A DNA stretch of 64,000 bases from Azolla caroliniana (lineage: Eukaryota > Polypodiophyta): positions 1 to 64,000 of the forward strand of contig JBHGNT010000077.1 in the NCBI GenBank assembly GCA_043228905.1. Reading direction: 5' to 3'. Below the pieces are notes generated by a model. The model had not been told where the DNA came from, did not search any database, and saw only the letters and a program-made list of their open reading frames with translations. A program made the position numbers and the translations under genes. Shown piece after piece: positions 59,075 through 64,000 of the stretch. Numbering within the stretch: position 1 is the stretch's first letter; each line of letters starts with the position of its first letter.

Positions 59075-60511
59075 ATGGAGTCGGAAGACGACGACCTTGC
59101 GGAGATGGTGGCCGAAGTGGTGTTGGAGTCGGCGCGAGTGGTGATGAGGCGAGAAGCAGCACAACAGGCGGTTGAGCGAGTGGTCGAAAGAGTCAGTCGT
59201 TTCAATAGGGAGAAAGTCCCATCTTACTTGGAAGCCTACAACGCGGAAATGGAGGGGCGTGGTGTAGACGAGGCGTTGAGGCTGGAGTTCTTCTGTCGAG
59301 TCGTGGCTGTCTGGATGCATGCGGAAGTAAAGGAGCTCCGTGAGGCTCATAGTTCGTGGGAGGCCTTCGAAGAGGCACTCCTGAAGGCATACGGAGGACA
59401 GCAGAAGAGCCAGGGACGACACGACTTTGACTAGTGGGTAGCATCGTCAAAGACCCACCGGGGCGCGACCAAGGCGTTCCGAGAGTTCGAGTGACGACTT
59501 GCTCGGCTCCCAGAGCGGGAACAAGGTTTGGTGGGGGCGGACAAAGTCCTTTTGTTCGTCAGGTCGATCGACCGAGCGGAACGGGAAGCCATCGGGATTG
59601 AGCTCGAAGACGATGATGGAGCAAATGGGCTTATGGAGGACTGGTCGAAGGTCGGAAGGGTGTGCCAACGGCTAGATGATGAGCGAGCCGAGAAGGCTAA
59701 GAGGAAGGGACGCGACGGCGTGCCATCACAGCGGGAAGAGGCCGAACGACAAAGAGAGTCGGCAAGGGTCGGCGTTGGGGCCAGGATTGCAGAGGCTTAC
59801 CCAGCTCTCAAAGCGATGCTCGAGGAAGAGGGAAGATCGAGGCCGGAAGCCGAGACCGAGGAGATGGACTTGCCCCACGCGATGACGGAAGATCGGTACG
59901 ACGGTACGACGGGAGAGGGTGCGGAACAAAACGCCCTCTCGACTTGCGGAGATAGAACGGCCAAGGTCGAGGCCGAGATACAGATCATGGAACCGGAACG
60001 TTGGGACCAACGGTTTCAGGCGTGTCAGCCCAAGATCCCGGTCATTGAAGAAGCAAGCCCAGACGGGGCTTGCGCGATCGGTAAGAAGACGACCGCCGAC
60101 CACGAAGAGTCGGTGGCTACGGACAAGGGCGTAAAACGGACGGGCGATTCTTTGTTTCTTCCCACACTTGCTCCCGAGACGATGGCAGTCGGGCCCGAGT
60201 ACCCACGTGAGTCCCAAGCGGAGGAAGGCGGCAAAGGGCCAAGAATCACCGGCGAGACGATTCAAGGAAGGAGCGGACGAAAGCCCACGGACCTGATTCC
60301 GGAGAACTTGGCATTCGGGCCGGTATGCCCATGTAAGACCGAGGAGATGGATGGCAGTACCGAGGAGTCCTGGCACGATGCCAACGAAGATGGATGGGGA
60401 ACGGCCTGTGAGGAGGCCAAGGACGGACGCGACACGAGGAGATCGGCATTCCGATACGCGTGGAGCATGATCCAGTCGTGGATTGTTCGATCGGGGCCGG
60501 ACTCGGCATAA
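59075..60511 (+). pseudogene. Gag of retroelement B, two in-frame stops
   Basis: One frame from ATG 59075 to 60511 (479 codons) broken by TAG at 59432-59434 and TGA at about 59492-59494. The first part is a helix-rich retrotransposon gag region (V-P-S-Y-L-E-A-Y-N-A-E-M, F-F-C-R-V-V-A-V-W-M, W-E-A-F-E-E-A-L-L-K-A-Y-G). After the stops, V-G-A-D-K-V-L-L-F-V-R-S-I-D-R continues the capsid-like domain, then a long acidic, repetitive tail. No zinc knuckle, protease, reverse transcriptase or integrase follows before 62052. Both stops are one C-to-T change from sense codons (CAG, CGA). Confidence 0.75.
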
Positions 60512-62052
60512 AGGTGCCGATACGGGAGAGGGTGCGGGACGAGCCGCCCTCTTTTACATGGGGAGAAAGACCGACCGGGCGAAGGTCGAGATTTGGAAGG
60601 AGAATGCAAGCCGGTCTTATGGGATTCCTTACACCAATCCGGCTGCAGGCCCGAGTGCCGACGTGAGTCCTATAAGAGAGATCGGTGGCGACAGGAGAAC
60701 GGGATTCGGCAATCCGGAGAAGGACGAATGGACCCGGATGAGAACCGGGCGGAGCAGACTCCCGGATGACTATTCCAGGAGGGAGGAAGAGAGCAGGCCT
60801 ACGAAGAGGCCGAGGACACGGTACGTCGGTACCACGGGAGAGGGTGCGGAACAAAACGCCCTCTCGGCATGCGGAAAAGGACGACCCGGGACAGGGTCGA
60901 GAAGGCGACGAACGCCCGAGGAGGATCCTTCACACCGGTTCTAGAGACTTCGGCAGTCGGCAACGCAGTCGACATAAGAACAAGATACTGACGGTGGCGG
61001 CGAGGTGACGAAGGCAAGGGCTACGGATGGGCGGTCTACGGAGGATCCTTCACACTGGTTCTAGAGACTTCGGCAGTCGACAACGCGGTCAACATAAGAC
61101 CAAGATACTGACGGTGGCGGCGAGGTGACGAAGGCAAGGGCTACGGATGGGCGGTCTACGGAGGATCCTTCACACCGGTTCTAGAGACTTCGGCAGTCGG
61201 CAACGCGGTCGACATAAGACCAAGATACTGACGGTGGCGGCGAGGTGACGAAGGCTATGGGCGTAAGGAAGTCCGGTCCTACGGGATCCCCACACCAACT
61301 AGAGACTCCGGCTGATCGGCCAACGTGGCAACGTAAGACCGAGGGAGAAGGAAGGTGGCGGCGGGAAACGGGACCCGACTACGCGGAAGACACGAGGAGA
61401 GTCCGAGAGGGACTCAAACAAAGACACCTGAGTTTCGGCAAGCATAGAAACGGAGTCCGGTCCTATGGGACCCTCACACCGATCCGGAGACTCCGGCTGT
61501 TCGGCCAACGTGGCAATGTAAGACCGAGGGAGAAGGACGGTGGCGGTAGGGAACAAGACCCGACGACACAAGGGAGGTGCCAGGAACGAGGTGACCAAGT
61601 GCCTAGTGGACTGCACAAGGTCGGAGTCAAGGAATGGCAAGAGAGGCCGGAGGAGGATCCTCCACACTCGCTTCGTAGATCTCGGTAGCTCCGTTGAAGT
61701 AGCGAAGACTGACATGGCAAGCCTAGGGTGACAAGCTGGTGGGGGCGAGGGGACGACGGCAAGCGGAAGACTCAGGACTTATCGTGGCAACACGAAGACG
61801 GGAAGGGCCAAGCGGGCTATTACGGGGTGTTCCTCGGATGCAAAGGACGCCGGTATGCGGGTAAACGACGATGCACGATCTGGCCAAAAAGGGGGCCGAC
61901 GGGGCGTGCAATAAACCGGAGTGCGACATGGGCGGTGCCAAACAACGGGCGAGGGTACATGGCACACGGAGGTGCCGAAGCGGAAAGGCGAGCGCGGAGA
62001 TAGGTTGCGCGATTCGGAGGTAGCGCGGGGAAGGCCGGAAAGGGATCCTCCA
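60512..62052 (+). other. Noncoding GC-rich interior of retroelement B
   Basis: GC-rich DNA with no protein domain recognised in any frame. It contains the 120-bp tandem array at 60921-61258, more distant variants at about 61267-61340, 61470-61550 and 61650-61700, and a block GGGAGAGGGTGCGGAACAAA dispersed at 59913 and 60837. It ends at the C LTR. Confidence 0.6.
60921..61258 (+). repeat. 120-bp tandem array, about 2.8 copies
   Basis: Units start at 60921, 61041 and 61161 with GAGGATCCTTCACAC and differ by only a few bases. The unit is divisible by three but no frame is clearly kept open. Confidence 0.95.
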
Positions 62053-62181
62053 TGTCAGGAACTCTATTAAGGCAGAGAAGGAATTAGTACTAAAAGAAGG
62101 ATTAGTACTATTGTTGGGGAATAGTACTAAGACAGAGAAGGATTAGTACTATGAGAGGTGTCGAACTTTGAGAGAAGGAAT

Positions 62182-62185
<4 letters not shown>

Positions 62186-62213
<28 letters not shown>
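62186..62213. repeat. (GA)n microsatellite inside the C LTR
   Basis: About 14 GA units, in the transcribed part of the LTR. Confidence 0.85.
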
Positions 62214-62217
<4 letters not shown>

Positions 62218-62351
62218 TGATGCGAAAGATATATGTATTATATGACGGAAGATATACAACAGTAGTTAGAAGGCTTAAGACTGGCGTTGAACCGATTTGG
62301 TTCGAACTAATGCCTTGCGCCTCCTTTTATAGTGTCTTCAGGAATACTCCT

Positions 62352-62369
62352 GAAGTTTCTAGAATGTTC
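62352..62369 (-). promoter_or_regulatory. Heat-shock element in the C LTR
   Basis: GAAnnTTCnnGAAnnTTC fits exactly: four alternating perfect 5-bp units, palindromic so present on both strands. It lies 21-38 bp upstream of the TATA box on the transcribed strand, a typical position for HSF-driven promoters. Confidence 0.7.
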
Positions 62370-62499
62370 CAGAGAAATCTGGAATATACATCAATTTCCC
62401 AATAAAACCTAAATGAAAATAATATCCTTCAAATTACAATTCATACCCTAATGGTAAAGTCTCGACCCGTGTAACAAAAGGTTATGGGTTCGAGTCTAG

Positions 62500-64000
62500 T
62501 TATGACACTATCCCCCCTTTAAAACGACGAGTTTCACGAGTCGTTTTGGATTGAGGACCCGGTTTCTCGGGATATCGTCGATGGAAGTCTTCTAGAAGAG
62601 CACGAGCATTGGTCACATTCTCGATCGGTTCCCAAGTACGCTCGCTGGGACTATATCCTAGCCAATCGACTAGATAGTAGAGCTTGTTGCGAACAATCTT
62701 GGAATCGAGGATGGCAACGACCTCATACTCAGGTCCATCTTCGAGCTCGATAGGAGGTGGAGGTTGTATAGTACGTCCTGGGATAGTGCTCTCGTGATAG
62801 GGTTCGAGGAGAGAACTATGAAACACCGGGTGTATCCGAAGTTGCGGAGGTAGCTCGAGACGAAAAGCGACATCATTAATCTTCCCGATAATACGGAAAG
62901 GACCTAATCGCCGATAATCCAACTTCTCACATGGGCGAGTAGTCTTGATGTGTCGTCGTAGCAACCACACCCGATCTCCAATGTTAAAACTGGATGGAAG
63001 TCGATGACGATCTGCGTAGTCCTTGTGTGATTGTTGAGCTTGCTGGAGTTGAGTAGATAAATCCGCTTGTATCTTGCGTAACCGCTCCAAACGATCCTCC
63101 GCGCAAGGATTTGTGGACACTTCTGGGGTTTCAAGGACACACCACCGGGGATGATATCCCGTATAAGCGTAGAATGGCGTGACTTTAGTCGATGCGTGGA
63201 TAGCGTTATTATAGGCAAATTCGGCGAACTGAAGAATATCTGCCCAGTCATTCTGATGATAGTTGAGAAAGCACCGCAGATACTGCTCCAGTGTTTGATT
63301 TGTTCGTTCGGCTTGACCGTCGGTTTGTGGGTGGTAGCCGGAGGAGAGGTTACAAGTGACCTTCAACATTTTAAAAAGGTGCTTCCAGAATTTTGACACA
63401 AACTGGGGTCCACGATCGCTGATGATATTATCAGGGAGTCCATGATGCCGACATACTTCCCGCATGACAATTTCGGCGGTGTCTTCACTAGATATTTCTT
63501 TAGTACATGGTAAGAAATGAGCCATCTTCGTATATCGATCCACCACTGTGAGAATCGCACTGAATCCCTTAGAGACTGGAAGATCTGTAATGAAGTCAAG
63601 AGCAATGGATTGCCATGGCTTGCTTGGAATTGGTAATGGTTCTAATAAACCATAGGGATGATGTCTTGGCATTTTCGCTCTGCAACATGTATCGCAAGTC
63701 CGAACAAAATCTTCGACAAATTGTCGCATACGGGGCCACCAGAATGATCGTTGTACTAAATCTAATGTTTTAGTACTACCAAAATGTCCTGCTGTATATG
63801 TGTCATGGCAGTTTTGTACTACTCGAAGGCGGCAAGAACCATTAGGAACATACAAAAGTTCTTTAAAGAAGAGTAATCCATCACAGTATTTGAATTGCCG
63901 ATAATCCGTACCTGGTGATTGTGATTGTGAACATGACGCTCGAGAGGGGTCAATTTGTGCTAGTATAGCTTGGGCGAAAGCGTCAGTCTTCAAGTCCTCA
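62500..64000 (-). CDS. Ty3/gypsy chromovirus Pol, integrase plus chromodomain (5' part off window)
   Basis: An uninterrupted frame of 500 codons from the right window edge to TAA at 62500-62502. In order, numbering from a point 7 bases inside the edge: the HHCC zinc-binding domain (H63, H70, C100, C103), the integrase core with D133, D193 and E229 (D-x35-E spacing intact), a GPY-type module (Y-R-R-L-G-P-F-R-I-I-G-K) and a C-terminal chromodomain at about 427-485 (Y-E-V-V-A-I-L-D ... Y-L-V-D-W-L-G-Y ... T-W-E-P). Integrase inserts element cDNA; chromodomains steer insertion to marked chromatin. Protease, RT and RNase H lie beyond the window. The intact frame marks this as the youngest element of the nest. 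The last codons run through the polypurine tract and stop inside the LTR. Confidence 0.95.
   Translation of the reverse strand, partial: EDLKTDAFAQAILAQIDPSRASCSQSQSPGTDYRQFKYCDGLLFFKELLYVPNGSCRLRVVQNCHDTYTAGHFGSTKTLDLVQRSFWWPRMRQFVEDFVRTCDTCCRAKMPRHHPYGLLEPLPIPSKPWQSIALDFITDLPVSKGFSAILTVVDRYTKMAHFLPCTKEISSEDTAEIVMREVCRHHGLPDNIISDRGPQFVSKFWKHLFKMLKVTCNLSSGYHPQTDGQAERTNQTLEQYLRCFLNYHQNDWADILQFAEFAYNNAIHASTKVTPFYAYTGYHPRWCVLETPEVSTNPCAEDRLERLRKIQADLSTQLQQAQQSHKDYADRHRLPSSFNIGDRVWLLRRHIKTTRPCEKLDYRRLGPFRIIGKINDVAFRLELPPQLRIHPVFHSSLLEPYHESTIPGRTIQPPPPIELEDGPEYEVVAILDSKIVRNKLYYLVDWLGYSPSERTWEPIENVTNARALLEDFHRRYPEKPGPQSKTTRETRRFKGGIVS

Larger units (their letters stand above)
62053..62507 (-). mobile_element. 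3' LTR of Ty3/gypsy element C
   Basis: 455 bp; on the minus strand it starts TGTCATAACTAG and ends CCTGACA, an inverted TGTCA/TGACA pair. TATA box TATAAAA at 62331-62325, followed by a (CT)n leader (62186-62213). A heat-shock-like element lies just upstream of the TATA box. The purine-rich tract AAAGGGGGGATA directly precedes the LTR on the gene strand. The left flank is element B DNA. Confidence 0.9.

Noticed and set aside
59528-60511. Independent gene of 327 residues
   Set aside because: Same frame as the upstream gag and separated only by point stops; it is the gag remainder.
60921-61258. CRISPR-like array
   Set aside because: Units are contiguous 120-bp tandem copies without spacers, inside a plant retroelement.

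Overview
This is a plant nuclear window, AT-rich overall. It most resembles a fern: the very regular PLS-class pentatricopeptide gene, spliceosomal genes with GT-AG introns, TTTAGGG-type telomere-like repeats and many retroelements fit a homosporous fern such as Ceratopteris or Adiantum. That assignment is inference, because no organism-specific marker was checked.

Layout. 1-1348 (minus): 5' part of an EMS1/EXS-like LRR receptor kinase gene, cut by the window edge. 1349-8787: gene-poor DNA with small tandem duplications and microsatellites. 8788-12276 (plus): intronless PLS-type PPR gene, ten 102-residue units, truncated in its E domain. 14122-19358 (minus): six-exon MRS2/CorA magnesium transporter with a hAT-type MITE in intron 4. 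21109-24324 (minus): six-exon mitochondrial ATP synthase OSCP/delta subunit. 26119-28957 (plus): six-exon ALKBH9/10-type RNA demethylase. 30565-32457 (minus): intronless GT47 (MUR3-like) glycosyltransferase. 32458-44107: long gene-poor stretch with a truncated LINE-like insertion, a foldback MITE and homopolymer tracts. 44108-50790 (minus): sixteen-exon HDA15-type class II histone deacetylase with a RanBP2 zinc finger. 52429-64000: transposon territory.

The right end is a nest. A rearranged truncated LINE (52725-53322) precedes a decayed LINE (about 53648-57507). The decayed LINE is interrupted by an LTR element A (LTR 57508-58194). A's gag start is interrupted by a related LTR element B (LTR 58301-59037), which carries only a stop-ridden gag and 120-bp tandem repeats. 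B is interrupted by a Ty3/gypsy chromovirus C on the minus strand (LTR 62053-62507, integrase and chromodomain to the window edge). The C LTR carries four perfect alternating heat-shock-element units just upstream of its TATA box, which is the most interesting regulatory signal here.

The host genes are independent single-copy-style genes, not an operon: cell signalling, organelle RNA processing, Mg2+ transport, mitochondrial ATP synthesis, RNA demethylation, cell-wall synthesis and chromatin. Exon borders below were derived by hand from GT-AG sites, reading phase and family alignment. All four spliced models keep one open frame with total length divisible by three.
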